From a bacterium SCSIO 12741 (GTDB taxonomy: Bacteria > Bacteroidota > Bacteroidia > Flavobacteriales_G > Salibacteraceae): a stretch of 64,000 nucleotides of DNA. The translations under genes were made by a program, and so were the position numbers. Below, one piece after another: positions 54,740 to 64,000 of this stretch (positions are counted from its first letter, which is position 1; every line of letters starts with the position of its first letter). The DNA lies in the NCBI GenBank assembly GCA_024398055.1, contig CP073749.1:372001-436000 (forward strand). Reading direction: 5' to 3'. The notes under the pieces are model-generated. The model made no database searches. It was not told where the DNA came from and saw only the letters and a program-made list of their open reading frames with translations.

Positions 54740-57247
54740 ATGAGAAGTTTTGTGCTTACTCTATCAGCCATCATTCTGGTTGCCAGCTCTTTTGGTCAAT
54801 CGGTGGAGGAGCTAATGAGCCAGGGGAAAAAATTTGAGGAGATCTCCAGGATCATGGAAACTCGTTTTGAAGGCCGCTCGGTCATCAAAGGCACCCCCAA
54901 TTATTCGCGGGCTTACAAACAATTTAAGCGTTGGCAATTTTTCTGGAAACATCGATTAACGTCAAATGGGGACTTTGCTTCGAGTTCACTCATCTACACG
55001 GCTTGGGAACAAGCTGAGTATCTTGCCCGAAACAAAACCGATAATGCGGCTAATTGGAGCTACGTGGGGCCAAAAAAAATGGTTACCTCATCGGTGGAAT
55101 ATTATCCTGGATTAGGTCGAATTAACGCAATTGCCATCCATCCGGTTAATCACCAAATCCTACTCGCTGGTGGTGCGAGCAGTGGCATTTGGAAATCGAC
55201 GGATAATGGAAAAACCTGGACATCAAAAACGGAACATCTACCCAGTATTGGCATCAGCGATATTGTTTTCGATCCCAATGACCACAACATCATATACGCG
55301 GCCACAGGAGATGCCGATGGAAACAGGGCTGTTTACTCCACTGGAATTTACAAATCGACAGATGGTGGGGAAACCTGGAGTATTGTTGGATTACCCCGGG
55401 ATTTAAGCGATAAGCTTTTCATTCGGCGCTTGGCTATGCCCGAAAGTCCGGCCAACACGATCCTGGCGACCACCAGCTCAGGCATTCAACGGTCCACGGA
55501 TGGTGGAAGTAACTGGACGGTCGTTGATTCCAAAAAGGGAGGTTCTGCTTTGGTCAAAAAACCTGGAAGCTCTACCACCTTTTACGTGGGAACTCGAGGC
55601 GGAGAAATTCTAAAATCAACGGATGGTGGAAGCAACTGGACGGATATTTCTCCGCAAGGAACTTCTTTATTTGCCCGAGTAGAATTGGCTGTAAGTGATC
55701 TGGATTCAAATTTCCTTTTTGCTATCGACATGCAAGGAACTACCCTAAAGTCCAATGATGCTGGTGCCACTTGGACTACCGCTACCCGAATAAGAAATTA
55801 CGATTCTCAACAAGGCTACAATATGACCTTGGCCGTTTCGCCATTGGATACCAATCTCATCCTCATTGGAGGTATAGAAGGCTGGCGTTCGTCTGATGGA
55901 GGAACTTCCTGGGAGAAATACCTGGATGGTTACTGGGAACAGGGTGAACCCTATTTTTATGTGCACTCTGACCACCATGATGCAGCCTTTAAGCCGGGAA
56001 CAAATATTCTTTATGATGCCAATGACGGTGGCCTTTTTTATGGTGATCTGTCCAAGGACTCTTCTTTTACGGACATTACCGAAGGACTGTACACTACTCA
56101 GTACTATGGCATCGGTGTTTTGCGATCGGATGCGAGTAAAATTATTGGGGGCGCTCAGGATAATGACGGTGTCTTTATGTCTGGCAATAGCGCTATTGGA
56201 TTGATCCCGGGAAGCGACGGTTTCGATGGACTAATCAACTACTCCAACCCAGATATTGGCTTAATCTCGATAACAGGTGGTGCCATTCACAAAACGGAGG
56301 ATGCCTGGGCTACTTCGAATGAGGTAACTCCCAACAACTTTGGCTCTGCCTGGGAAGTTCCTATGGCGATGCACCCGACTAATCCTGCCATTGTTTTTGT
56401 GGGAGGTAATCACTTAATGAAAAGCACGGATAACGGCGATAACTGGACGTCTATTTTGCAGCTGGCGGGTAACTTCAGCTCGCTGGCTGAAATGGATATT
56501 GCCCCATCCAATGGCGATGTAATTGTGGTGGCAGATAGCGATGGCGAAATACAACGAACTACCAATGGTGGACAAAACTGGACGAAGCTCTCTTCACCGG
56601 CCCCTCAAAACCATCGGATTTCAGGGATTTCTATTCACGGGACTAATCCAGACATCTTTTATGTTTCTATTTCCGGGTTTTCGGCCGGCGAGAAGGTTTA
56701 TCGTACGACGGATGGAGGACAAACGTTCAGTAATATCTCTCATGATCTACCCAACATCGCGGTGCATCACATTGCTTATGCGACAGGAACCAACGACGAT
56801 ATTTATGTCGCTACGGACCTGGGTGTATACCTGAATACAAACGGTTCTTCCAATTGGGTTCCTTTTCAGGCAAACTTACCCTATACTCAAGTCTATGAAT
56901 TGGAAATCAACTATGCGAGTCAAACGCTATTTGCAGCCACCTACGGTCGCGGAGTTTGGAAATCTCCTTTAGAAAACCACTCTACTCTCGGATTGGATCA
57001 TACGGATCAAGGAGATAATGGGTTCCAGGTTTATCCGACAGTGAATCAAGGGTCTTTCCATATTAAACAGGATCAAGAATCTGAATTTGAGGTAGTGGTT
57101 TACAACTTGATTGGTGGTGTACTTCATCACAGCACCCTAAGAGGAATGGAAAATCAGGTGAACCTTGGAAATCCTCCCTCAGGTATTTATCTGGTTGGAT
57201 TAAAACAAGGGGGCAAAATCACGACCCATAGATTGGTTATTGAGTAG
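54740..57247 (+). CDS. Secreted Asp-box (BNR/sortilin-like) repeat protein with T9SS type A domain
   Basis: This 835-residue exported protein (signal peptide MRSFVLTLSAIILVASSFGQ) carries a long series of Asp-box motifs (SxDxGxTW): KSTDNGKTWTS, KSTDGGETWSI, RSTDGGSNWTV, KSTDGGSNWTD, KSNDAGATWTT, RSSDGGTSWEK, KSTDNGDNWTS, RTTNGGQNWTK and RTTDGGQTFSN. Nine copies are spread over about 155-670, as in sortilin/Vps10-like beta-propellers. The C-terminus is a T9SS type A domain (FQVYPTVNQGSFHIKQDQE, PPSGIYLVGLKQGG). The family may be adhesive or glycan-binding; catalytic sialidase residues are not evident. It is immediately followed by a small lipoprotein gene. Confidence 0.9.
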   Translation: MRSFVLTLSAIILVASSFGQSVEELMSQGKKFEEISRIMETRFEGRSVIKGTPNYSRAYKQFKRWQFFWKHRLTSNGDFASSSLIYTAWEQAEYLARNKTDNAANWSYVGPKKMVTSSVEYYPGLGRINAIAIHPVNHQILLAGGASSGIWKSTDNGKTWTSKTEHLPSIGISDIVFDPNDHNIIYAATGDADGNRAVYSTGIYKSTDGGETWSIVGLPRDLSDKLFIRRLAMPESPANTILATTSSGIQRSTDGGSNWTVVDSKKGGSALVKKPGSSTTFYVGTRGGEILKSTDGGSNWTDISPQGTSLFARVELAVSDLDSNFLFAIDMQGTTLKSNDAGATWTTATRIRNYDSQQGYNMTLAVSPLDTNLILIGGIEGWRSSDGGTSWEKYLDGYWEQGEPYFYVHSDHHDAAFKPGTNILYDANDGGLFYGDLSKDSSFTDITEGLYTTQYYGIGVLRSDASKIIGGAQDNDGVFMSGNSAIGLIPGSDGFDGLINYSNPDIGLISITGGAIHKTEDAWATSNEVTPNNFGSAWEVPMAMHPTNPAIVFVGGNHLMKSTDNGDNWTSILQLAGNFSSLAEMDIAPSNGDVIVVADSDGEIQRTTNGGQNWTKLSSPAPQNHRISGISIHGTNPDIFYVSISGFSAGEKVYRTTDGGQTFSNISHDLPNIAVHHIAYATGTNDDIYVATDLGVYLNTNGSSNWVPFQANLPYTQVYELEINYASQTLFAATYGRGVWKSPLENHSTLGLDHTDQGDNGFQVYPTVNQGSFHIKQDQESEFEVVVYNLIGGVLHHSTLRGMENQVNLGNPPSGIYLVGLKQGGKITTHRLVIE

Positions 57248-57248
57248 G

Positions 57249-57677
57249 ATGAAAAAGCTTCTAATTCCATTAATCGTTGTTCTGATCTGGGGCTGTAATA
57301 GCTCTCAAATCACACAGGCGTCCAAACAAAACATACGCCCTGGAGTCCCTTCTGCTCCGGCCTATCGTCAATACTCCATCGAAATACTACGCAAAAGCGC
57401 ACAGCTCGCTCAAATAGATAGTGTGATTGTGAGAGACGGGCAAACCTGCTATAATGTGGGTTTTTCTCTGGTCAAATCGGGTAGCTCCATGCAACTCCAG
57501 AAAATGGATTCCGAAGGGACCTATTTAATCGAGGCATCTATGCGAAAAGAGCAGATTGCCTCAGAAAGAAGTTGCGACTCGTCAGAGGAAAAGGTCATTC
57601 TCTACCTCACCGAAAACGGCAAGGCTAAAACATTCGAAGTGGATTCCTTTAAAATAGAGGATATAAACAGGCGCTAA
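57249..57677 (+). CDS. Small lipoprotein of unknown function
   Basis: This 142-residue protein has a lipoprotein signal (MKKLLIPLIVVLIWGCNSS). The start at 57249, 2 nt after the stop codon of the preceding gene, gives a normal signal; a TTG at 57240 is unlikely. The mature part is mixed alpha/beta with two Cys (QTCYNVGFSLV, RSCDSS). No family is recognised. It probably shares the transcript of the Asp-box protein and converges on the M48 protease gene (10 nt gap). Confidence 0.65.
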   Translation: MKKLLIPLIVVLIWGCNSSQITQASKQNIRPGVPSAPAYRQYSIEILRKSAQLAQIDSVIVRDGQTCYNVGFSLVKSGSSMQLQKMDSEGTYLIEASMRKEQIASERSCDSSEEKVILYLTENGKAKTFEVDSFKIEDINRR

Positions 57678-57687
57678 CCTTCAGTAA

Positions 57688-58476
57688 TTAGGGCTTGTAG
57701 TATTTCATGGCCTCAGGCATCAAAGCCTTGAGATCAGAAACACGGGTGTCGTGTGAAGGGTGAGTCGACATAAACTCCATAGGCTGTCCACCGCCAGCCA
57801 TCGCATCCATACGTTGCCAGAATTCAACGGCCTGATTGGGATCATAACCCGCCATAGCCATCAAGATCAATCCTATGTGATCGGCTTCAGATTCATTGTT
57901 ACGAGAAAACTTAAGCATACCTACTTGGGTTCCCATTCCTACCGATTGCATGAAGATCTGCTTGGTCATCGTTGGGTTCTCGCCCATGGCGGCAGACAAA
58001 CTTCCGATACCCATATTGGCAACCATAGCCTGGCTCATTCTTTCGTTTCCGTGATTCGCCAAGGCGTGGGCCACTTCGTGCCCCATAACAACTGCCACTC
58101 CAGTTTCATCTTTACAAACGGGTAGAATTCCAGTGTAAAAAGCCACCTTTCCACCGGGCATACACCAGGCATTTACCTGCTCGGATTCAATTAGATTAAA
58201 CTCCCAGGCATAGCCATCGAGTTTCGAAGAAATTCCGTGATCGGCGTAGTACTTTTCGGCAGCTTGTTGGATACGAGTTCCTACTCTTTTAATCATTTGA
58301 ACCTGCTCCGAATTGTTGGACAGCTGACTCTCAGCCAACACTTCTTTGTACTGGCCAAAACTCATGGGCAGAAGTTCACTGTTGTTAACCAATTTGAGCT
58401 GCTTACGTCCCGTAATGGGCACAGAATTACAAGCAACAAAGGTGATGGCAAATACAATCCAAAAAAGCTTTCTCAT
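57688..58476 (-). CDS. M48 family zinc metalloprotease, lipoprotein
   Basis: This protein is 262 residues from the ATG at 58476. The N-terminus is a lipoprotein signal (MRKLFWIVFAITFVACNS). The M48 (Oma1/BepA/LoiP-like) domain has the zinc motif HEVAHALANHG and the third ligand in NNESEADHIGLILMA. CMPGGKVAFYTGILP and STHPSHDTRVSDL also match the family. It is likely an outer-membrane or periplasmic quality-control protease. The stop codon of rpe lies 12 nt before this start on the same strand. Confidence 0.92.
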   Translation of the reverse strand: MRKLFWIVFAITFVACNSVPITGRKQLKLVNNSELLPMSFGQYKEVLAESQLSNNSEQVQMIKRVGTRIQQAAEKYYADHGISSKLDGYAWEFNLIESEQVNAWCMPGGKVAFYTGILPVCKDETGVAVVMGHEVAHALANHGNERMSQAMVANMGIGSLSAAMGENPTMTKQIFMQSVGMGTQVGMLKFSRNNESEADHIGLILMAMAGYDPNQAVEFWQRMDAMAGGGQPMEFMSTHPSHDTRVSDLKALMPEAMKYYKP

Positions 58477-58487
58477 GACATTCAATT

Positions 58488-59147
58488 TTAGGCGACGCAA
58501 TTTCTTAAATCTGTGATGGTCTGTTCAGGATTCTCCGATCGAAAGACAAAACTTCCGGCAACCAGCACGTCGGCACCGTGTTCTACAAGTTTTCCAGCAT
58601 TTCCACTGTTTACCCCACCATCAATTTCAATCTTGGCTGAAGCGTTCTTTTGCTCAATCAAATTCTTAAGATCGGTGATTTTGGAGTAGGTATTTTCGAT
58701 GAATTTTTGCCCCCCAAATCCCGGGTTAACTGACATCAACAAAACCAAGTCCAGGTCACCAATGATGTCGTTAAGCAGATGAACCGGGGTATGTGGATTT
58801 AGAGAAACGCCAGCTTGCATTCCGGCATCTTTGATAGCCGCTACGGTGCGATGCAAATGCGTACAAGCTTCATAGTGTACGGTGAGGTTGTGAGTTCCGG
58901 CTTGGCGAAAATCTTCAATGTAGCGATCTGGGTCAACGATCATCAAATGCGTATCGATGTACTTGTCGGTGTAGCTGGCCATTTTCTTGATAATAGAAGG
59001 ACCATAAGAAATGTTGGGTACGAAAACTCCATCCATCACATCCATGTGAAGCCACTCGGCTTCGGAGCGTTGAATCATTTCTACATCGCGTTGTAAATTC
59101 CCAAAATCAGCCGCCAATAGTGACGGAGCAATCACCGGTTTATTCAT
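58488..59147 (-). CDS. rpe: Ribulose-phosphate 3-epimerase
   Basis: This 219-residue TIM-barrel enzyme interconverts ribulose 5-phosphate and xylulose 5-phosphate. Conserved metal and active-site blocks are IAPSLLAADFGNL, WLHMDVMDGVFVPNISYGP, YIDTHLMIVDP, LVLLMSVNPGFGGQKFIE and IEIDGGVNSGNAG. Length is normal. It works in the pentose phosphate pathway. The following M48 gene starts 12 nt downstream, so the two may be co-transcribed. Confidence 0.97.
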   Translation of the reverse strand: MNKPVIAPSLLAADFGNLQRDVEMIQRSEAEWLHMDVMDGVFVPNISYGPSIIKKMASYTDKYIDTHLMIVDPDRYIEDFRQAGTHNLTVHYEACTHLHRTVAAIKDAGMQAGVSLNPHTPVHLLNDIIGDLDLVLLMSVNPGFGGQKFIENTYSKITDLKNLIEQKNASAKIEIDGGVNSGNAGKLVEHGADVLVAGSFVFRSENPEQTITDLRNCVA

Positions 59148-59224
59148 GCTTCAAAAGTAAAATTTGTTAGGTAAAAAAGGGGCTGGATAATAATTATTCA
59201 ATAGCCAACAAGTGCTCAATTCTT

Positions 59225-59359
59225 TCGGATATGTTATCCGATAGCTAAAGATGCGGATTGCTCCCTTCGTTCATGAGGTCGCAAACTCAGTATGTAATCT
59301 GCTATGACTTCTCGGATTACAAATCCGAGGCTCAGACATCCGGATTGCAAATCCGGATG
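59225..59359. repeat. Cluster of three GGAT/ATCC hairpins
   Basis: Three perfect hairpins share a GGAT core. They are TCGGATA-TGT-TATCCGA (59225-59241), CTCGGATT-ACA-AATCCGAG (59311-59329) and CATCCGGATT-GCA-AATCCGGATG (59337-59359). They lie in the gap between rpe and the pnp terminator and have no open frame of interest. Confidence 0.75.
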
Positions 59360-59370
59360 AGTATGGGTAA

Positions 59371-59402
59371 TAAAAAAGCCCTTCGGAATTCGAAGGGCTT
59401 TT
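59371..59402 (-). terminator. Rho-independent terminator of pnp
   Basis: A 12-bp stem (59374-59385 with 59391-59402) around GAATT is followed on the minus strand by TTTTTTA. The other strand also ends in TTTTC, so it may act in both directions. It lies 27 nt after the pnp stop. Confidence 0.88.
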
Positions 59403-59428
59403 CTTTATATCAATCAACCAGTTCTTGC

Positions 59429-61564
59429 TTAATCTTGCTGAGCCGGTTTTGGAATCAATACTTTGCGAGAAAGCTTCATTTTACCTGACTTCTCATCGAT
59501 GCCGATAATTTTCACTTCCACTTCGTCACCTTCTTTCAGGTATTCGTTCACATCTTTAACCCGCTTGTGGTCAATTTCAGAGATGTGCAACAAACCGTCT
59601 TTACCTGGCAACACTTCAACAAATGCTCCGTAAGCCTGGATCGACTTCACTTTACCTTGGTAAGTTTCACCTACTTCTGGTACAGCTACGATCATTTTGA
59701 TACGCATCAATGCCTGATCCATATCTTCAGCGCCAACAGCAGCAATCTGAACGATTCCTTTACCGTCTACCTCTTCAATAGCGATAGTGGTATTGGTTTC
59801 GGCTTGGATTTCCTGAATCACTTTTCCACCAGGGCCAATCACAGCACCAATCAAATCTTTTGGAATAGTCATTTCCTCGATTCTTGGAGCGTGTGGTTTG
59901 TAATCTGGGTTGTGAACTTCAAGGGTTTTGTTCATCTCATTGAGAATGTGCAAACGACCGTTTTTGGACTGAGCCAAGGCGTTTTTCATAATCTCGTAAG
60001 TCAAACCACCTACTTTGATATCCATTTGACAAGCTGTCAAACCGTCTTTGGTACCTGCCACTTTAAAGTCCATATCTCCCAAGTGATCTTCATCACCCAA
60101 GATGTCAGACAATACAGCGTAGTTACCTGATTTATCCAAAATCAATCCCATGGCGATACCAGAAACTCCCTTAGGAATTTTGATACCAGCATCCATCAAG
60201 GCCAAAGAACCGGCACAAACAGTAGCCATCGAACTGGAACCATTAGACTCCAGGATATCAGATACAACACGTACTGTGTATGGGTTATCTGCTCCGTCTG
60301 GAATCATTGGCTTCAATGCACGGTAAGCCAAGTTACCATGACCTACTTCACGACGAGATACACCGCGAATCATTCTGGCTTCTCCTACTGAGAATGGAGG
60401 GAAGTTGTAGTGCAACATAAACTTCTCAGAACCTTGGTGCATAACACCGTCGATGTCTTGCTGATCCGTTTTGCTACCCAAAGTAACGGTAGTCAAAGAC
60501 TGAGTTTCTCCACGGGTAAATACTGCAGAACCGTGTGTATAAGGCAAGTAATCAACTTCTGACCAAATGGCACGAATATCTTCAGTTCCACGACCATCCA
60601 AACGAACGCGATCATTCAAGATCATGTTACGCATGGCTTCTTTTTCTACATCGTGGTAGTATTCATTTACCAAGCCGCCCCATTCGTCCAATACTTCTTC
60701 GCTAAGAGTTTCTTTGAACTCTTCACGGATCGCAGCAAAACCTTCGCCACGTTCTTTTTTAGAAGTACCTTTTTTGGCTAACTCATATACTTTATCGTAA
60801 CAAGCAGCGTGTACTTGCTGACGAAGTTCTTCGTTGTGAGTTTCGTGTGAATATTCACGCTTCTCTTTAGGAGCGCCAAACATTTCGGCCAATTTCAATT
60901 GCGCCTCACACTGAATCTTAATGGCATCATGAGCTTTTTCGATCGCTTCGAGCATTTCCTCTTCAGAGATTTCTTTCATCTCACCTTCCACCATTACGAT
61001 GCTATCCTTGGTAGCAGCAACCATGATATCGATATCGGTTCCTTCGCTTTCCAAAGCATCTTTAGTCGGGTTGATCACAAACTGTCCATCGATCCGAGCA
61101 ACGCGTACTTCGGAGATAGGCTCCTGAAAAGGAATGTCTGAAACAGCAATAGCTGCAGAGGCACCTAAACAGGCCAATGAGTCTGGCATGGTTTGGCCAT
61201 CTGTTGAAATCAGATAAACCAACACCTGAGTTTCCGCATGGAAATCTTCAGGGAACATAGGTCTAAGAGCACGGTCAATCAAACGAGAGGTCAATACTTC
61301 AACGTCAGAAGGACGAGCTTCTCTTTTGATAAATCCACCAGGGAATCGTCCTCCGGCTGCAAATTTTTCACGGTAATCTACCGTAAGAGGCATAAAGTTT
61401 ACCCCTTCTCTGGCTTCCGTTGCGGCAACTGCCGTAGCCAGTAACATTGTTCCACCACATTTCACAACTACGGATCCGTTTGCCTGCTTGGCCAACTTTC
61501 CCGTTTCGAGGGTAATCTCCTGCCCGTCGACTTCAAATGTGTGGGTTGTTCCTATTTTATTCAT
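59429..61564 (-). CDS. pnp: Polyribonucleotide nucleotidyltransferase (PNPase)
   Basis: This 711-residue phosphorolytic 3'-to-5' exoribonuclease forms a trimeric ring and degrades mRNA, releasing nucleoside diphosphates. Visible parts are two RNase PH-like domains (about 10-225 and 315-545; [20 protein letters not shown]), the all-alpha linker between them, a KH domain with [16 protein letters not shown], and a C-terminal S1 domain ([33 protein letters not shown]). The [23 protein letters not shown] and [19 protein letters not shown] blocks are intact. It lies downstream of rpsO as in many bacteria. Confidence 0.98.
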   Translation of the reverse strand: MNKIGTTHTFEVDGQEITLETGKLAKQANGSVVVKCGGTMLLATAVAATEAREGVNFMPLTVDYREKFAAGGRFPGGFIKREARPSDVEVLTSRLIDRALRPMFPEDFHAETQVLVYLISTDGQTMPDSLACLGASAAIAVSDIPFQEPISEVRVARIDGQFVINPTKDALESEGTDIDIMVAATKDSIVMVEGEMKEISEEEMLEAIEKAHDAIKIQCEAQLKLAEMFGAPKEKREYSHETHNEELRQQVHAACYDKVYELAKKGTSKKERGEGFAAIREEFKETLSEEVLDEWGGLVNEYYHDVEKEAMRNMILNDRVRLDGRGTEDIRAIWSEVDYLPYTHGSAVFTRGETQSLTTVTLGSKTDQQDIDGVMHQGSEKFMLHYNFPPFSVGEARMIRGVSRREVGHGNLAYRALKPMIPDGADNPYTVRVVSDILESNGSSSMATVCAGSLALMDAGIKIPKGVSGIAMGLILDKSGNYAVLSDILGDEDHLGDMDFKVAGTKDGLTACQMDIKVGGLTYEIMKNALAQSKNGRLHILNEMNKTLEVHNPDYKPHAPRIEEMTIPKDLIGAVIGPGGKVIQEIQAETNTTIAIEEVDGKGIVQIAAVGAEDMDQALMRIKMIVAVPEVGETYQGKVKSIQAYGAFVEVLPGKDGLLHISEIDHKRVKDVNEYLKEGDEVEVKIIGIDEKSGKMKLSRKVLIPKPAQQD

Positions 61565-61614
61565 CTATTTTAATTTATTCTCTTGTTTAGTGGGAAACGA
61601 AAGGTCAATATACC

Positions 61615-61642
61615 AAAAAAGGCAATTTTTCAATTGCCTTTT
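61615..61642 (-). terminator. Rho-independent terminator between rpsO and pnp
   Basis: An 11-bp stem (AAAAGGCAATT at 61617-61627 with 61632-61642) with a short T-rich loop and a following T-run on the minus strand. It follows the rpsO stop by 20 nt and may cause partial termination before pnp, as seen at rpsO-pnp in other bacteria. Confidence 0.85.
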
Positions 61643-61662
61643 CTGTTTCGTATAGCGTACGA

Positions 61663-61932
61663 TTATTTTCTTAATCCCAGGTCTTTGATCACCTTACGAT
61701 ATCTTTCAATATCTCGGTGCTTCAGGTAGTCTAACAGACTTCTCCGCTTTCCTACCATCTTAATCAGCGAGCGCTGAGTATTAAAGTCTTTTCGGTTCTT
61801 TTTTAGGTGCTCGGTCAAGTGAGCAATTTTAAAGGTAAATTGGGCAATTTGTGCCTCGGCATTACCCGTGTTGGTTTCTGAACCTCCAAACTGCTTGTAA
61901 AACTCTTTTTTCTTCTCTGCTGTTAAATACAT
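61663..61932 (-). CDS. rpsO: 30S ribosomal protein S15
   Basis: This 89-residue ribosomal protein binds 16S rRNA early in small-subunit assembly. It begins MYLTAEKKKEFYKQFGGSE, with the family motifs TGNAEAQIAQFTFKIAHLTEHL and RSLIKMVGKRRSLLDYLK, and ends RYRKVIKDLGLRK. The ATG at 61932 gives the canonical length; an upstream ATG (61944) would add four residues. Confidence 0.98.
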   Translation of the reverse strand: MYLTAEKKKEFYKQFGGSETNTGNAEAQIAQFTFKIAHLTEHLKKNRKDFNTQRSLIKMVGKRRSLLDYLKHRDIERYRKVIKDLGLRK

Positions 61933-61969
61933 ATCTATCAACAAATTATCCGTCTCAAAATTAAGGGTG

Positions 61970-61977
61970 CAAATGTA
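61970..61977 (-). promoter_or_regulatory. Bacteroidota -7 element (TACATTTG) of rpsO
   Basis: TACATTTG on the minus strand matches TAnnTTTG and lies 37 nt upstream of the rpsO start. No clear TTG is present at the -33 spacing. Confidence 0.5.
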
Positions 61978-62009
61978 GCCATTTATTTTGAGTCTGTCGG
62001 AAAATAATT

Positions 62010-62855
62010 TTAATTTTTAAATAGACGAATCATTTGAGCCAGATTCGTCTTTAAATCTTTTCTTTCTACAATGTAATCTAAGAACCCGTGTTCCACCAGA
62101 AACTCAGAGGTTTGAAATCCTTCAGGAAGTTCTTTTCCAATGGTTTCTTTAACGACACGAGGTCCTGCAAAACCGATCAATGCGCCAGGTTCTGCAATGT
62201 TGATATCACCCAACATAGCGTAAGATGCGGTTACACCTCCGGTAGTAGGATCAGTCAACAAGGAAATATAAGGAAGACCTGCTTTAGCCAACAAGGTCAA
62301 TTTTGCCGAAGTTTTCGCCATTTGCATCAGCGAGAAGGCAGCCTCCATCATCCGAGCTCCACCTGATTTAGAAATCATAATGAAGGGAAGATTGTGCTCA
62401 ATGCAGTAATCAACAGCCCGGGCAATTTTCTCACCCACAACTGAACCCATGGAACCTCCAATAAAATTGAAGTCCATACAGCCGATTACCACTTCATGGC
62501 CTTTCAGCTTACCCGTAGCCGTACGAATAGCGTCTACCAATCCTGTTTTCTTCTTGGACGAATTCAAACGGTCCGTGTATTTCTTAGTATCCTCAAACTC
62601 CAGGGGATCGCCTGAAGAAAGGTTACGATTCAATTCATCGAACTTATTCTCGTCAAACAGGATACGGAAATATTCAATGGATCCAATACGTTCGTGATAC
62701 CCACAGCTTTCACATACCCACACATTGGTGGCGTGATCTTCTGATGGGGTTACATGCTTACACTGACGACATTTGTACCAAAGTCCTTCAGGAGTTTCCT
62801 TTTTGTCTTTGGTTGGGGTGTTCACCCCTTGCTTCATCCTTTTAAACCAACTCAT
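62010..62855 (-). CDS. accD: Acetyl-CoA carboxylase carboxyltransferase beta subunit
   Basis: This 281-residue subunit transfers the carboxyl group from biotin to acetyl-CoA in the first step of fatty acid synthesis. The N-terminal zinc ribbon is visible (YKCRQCKH and VWVCESCGY, four Cys). Crotonase-fold blocks are [61 protein letters not shown] and [15 protein letters not shown]. Length is typical. accA is not in the window, as is common in Bacteroidota. It lies 36 nt downstream of fbaB on the same strand. Confidence 0.97.
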   Translation of the reverse strand: MSWFKRMKQGVNTPTKDKKETPEGLWYKCRQCKHVTPSEDHATNVWVCESCGYHERIGSIEYFRILFDENKFDELNRNLSSGDPLEFEDTKKYTDRLNSSKKKTGLVDAIRTATGKLKGHEVVIGCMDFNFIGGSMGSVVGEKIARAVDYCIEHNLPFIMISKSGGARMMEAAFSLMQMAKTSAKLTLLAKAGLPYISLLTDPTTGGVTASYAMLGDINIAEPGALIGFAGPRVVKETIGKELPEGFQTSEFLVEHGFLDYIVERKDLKTNLAQMIRLFKN

Positions 62856-62891
62856 ACGCGTCCTTCATTAACCGGATAAAATTAAAGAAAA

Positions 62892-63953
62892 TCAAGCGAG
62901 CGTTACCTGAGACTCCAAGTATACGTCTTGAACCGCTTGAATTAGATTAACTCCTTCTGCGACCGGTTTTTGGAAGGCTTTACGTCCCATGATCAATCCT
63001 TGACCACCAGCACGTTTGTTTACTACAGCTGTCATTACGGCTTCTTGCAAGTCAGAGTCTCCTGCAGAAGCACCACCTGAGTTGATCAATCCGATTTTAC
63101 CCATGTAGCAGTTTGCCACTTGGTAGCGTACCAAGTCAATGGGGTGATCAGAGGACAATTCGCTGTATACTTTATCGTGGGTCTTACCAAAGCCAACAGC
63201 GTTGAATCCGCCGTTGTTGGTAGCCATCTTTTGCTTAATGATATCGGCTTGGATAGTTACACCGATGTGGTTTGCTTGTCCAGTCAAGTCAGCTGCAGTG
63301 TGGTAGTCTACACCGTCTTTCTTGAATCCGGAGTTACGCAAGTAGCACCATAGAATGGTAGCCATTCCCAATTCGTGAGCACGCTCAAATGCCTCAGCAA
63401 TTTCCACAATTTGGCGCTCGGCCTGATCAGATCCAAAGTAGATAGTTGCACCAACAGCGGTAGCACCCATGTTCCAGGCATCCTCAACGGAACCGAAAGA
63501 AATCTGATTAAAGGTATTGGGATAAGTCATCAATTCATTGTGATTAATCTTTACAATGAAAGGAATCTTGTGGGCATATTTACGAGAGCATTTAGCCAAA
63601 ACACCAAACGTGGAAGCAACTCCGTTACATCCAGCTTCGATAGCCAGCTCAACGATATTATCGGGGTTAAAATAACGAGGGTTTGGAGCAAAAGAAGCCG
63701 CAGCCGAGTGCTCAATTCCCTGGTCAACCGGAAGGATAGACAAGTATCCAGAACCACCTAAGCGTCCATGATTGTACAATCTGGCCAGGCTGTTCAATAC
63801 CTGGTTGCTTCGGTTTGACTGAATGAATTCACCGGAAACAAAATCCGGGTTGGGTTGAGCGATGTCCTCTTTGGCAATCGTCTGGCTTGTGTGGTCGAGT
63901 AAGTAACTCGCTTTATCTCCTAATAATTCTTGTATCCGGGCATATGTGCTCAT
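62892..63953 (-). CDS. fbaB: Class I (DhnA-type) fructose-bisphosphate aldolase
   Basis: This 353-residue metal-independent aldolase interconverts fructose 1,6-bisphosphate with triose phosphates. It resembles the bacterial FbaB/DhnA group: [20 protein letters not shown] near the N-terminus, [50 protein letters not shown] and the C-terminal [14 protein letters not shown]. The Schiff-base Lys is probably in the QADIIKQKM region (assignment by family, not proven here). A -7 promoter element lies 31 nt upstream of the ATG. Confidence 0.95.
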   Translation of the reverse strand: MSTYARIQELLGDKASYLLDHTSQTIAKEDIAQPNPDFVSGEFIQSNRSNQVLNSLARLYNHGRLGGSGYLSILPVDQGIEHSAAASFAPNPRYFNPDNIVELAIEAGCNGVASTFGVLAKCSRKYAHKIPFIVKINHNELMTYPNTFNQISFGSVEDAWNMGATAVGATIYFGSDQAERQIVEIAEAFERAHELGMATILWCYLRNSGFKKDGVDYHTAADLTGQANHIGVTIQADIIKQKMATNNGGFNAVGFGKTHDKVYSELSSDHPIDLVRYQVANCYMGKIGLINSGGASAGDSDLQEAVMTAVVNKRAGGQGLIMGRKAFQKPVAEGVNLIQAVQDVYLESQVTLA

Positions 63954-63983
63954 AGGAACAATTTTTAATCCGATTTAAGCCGG

Positions 63984-63991
63984 CAAATGTA
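63984..63991 (-). promoter_or_regulatory. Bacteroidota -7 element (TACATTTG) of fbaB
   Basis: TACATTTG on the minus strand matches TAnnTTTG and lies 30 nt upstream of the fbaB ATG. The -33 position would lie beyond the end of this window. Confidence 0.5.
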
Positions 63992-64000
63992 AATATTATT

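Noticed and set aside
59258-59488. 76-codon frame across the hairpin cluster and pnp terminator
   Set aside because: It runs through a strong terminator and into the pnp gene on the other strand; translation looks random.

Overview
This 64 kb window looks like chromosomal DNA of a free-living, aerobic Bacteroidota bacterium, probably a marine member of the Flavobacteriales (Cryomorphaceae/Schleiferiaceae-like; this rank is inference). The evidence is: many proteins with type IX secretion (T9SS) C-terminal sorting domains, a GWxTD lipoprotein, a DUF5916 protein, a TPR-LuxR sensor-regulator, short ATP synthase epsilon, and promoters of the Bacteroidota TAnnTTTG type. I see no phage, transposase, CRISPR array, plasmid gene or defence island.

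Layout. 0-6 kb: a TPP riboswitch followed by a TonB-dependent receptor (probable thiamine uptake), an IPT/TIG-repeat T9SS cargo, and a PAS protein with an orphan histidine-kinase dimerisation motif. 6-14.3 kb: a DUF5916 outer-membrane protein, an LpxL-like acyltransferase, and a giant secreted chitinase carrying both a GH18 and a GH19 catalytic module. 14.9-22 kb: small envelope and unknown proteins, a GNAT acetyltransferase, a lipoprotein with an HExxH motif, an S41 protease broken by a frameshift, and tRNA-Leu(CAA) with a tRNA-like fragment next to it. 22-35.5 kb: housekeeping genes (dnaB, an Omp85-family protein, GWxTD lipoprotein, rlmB, purE, udk, a transaldolase-like aldolase, dtd, MazG-like) plus outer-membrane proteins. 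35.5-43.2 kb: a polytopic membrane protein, a lipoprotein, tag, a large lectin/T9SS type B protein split by a second frameshift, and atpC-atpD. 43.4-46 kb: ribF, a leucine-rich repeat protein, a YkoF-like thiamine-binding protein and a second GNAT. 45.8-57.7 kb: an accessory surface region with five T9SS type A cargos, including a tandem pair of paralogues and an Asp-box (BNR) repeat protein, plus a TPR-LuxR regulator. 57.7-64 kb: M48 protease, rpe, pnp, rpsO, accD and a class I (DhnA-type) aldolase, fbaB.

How it fits together. Eight T9SS cargos, with no T9SS machinery in the window, imply surface display or release of chitinase, lectin and propeller-like proteins, as expected of a particle-degrading marine heterotroph. 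Thiamine appears twice: a riboswitch-controlled outer-membrane receptor and a YkoF-like soluble binder. I found no convincing previously undescribed multi-gene system. The items most worth checking are the GH18-GH19 fusion, the riboswitch expression platform, the two frameshifts (both at C/G runs, so assembly error is possible), the tRNA-Leu fragment with a T-loop insertion, and the tandem secreted paralogues.
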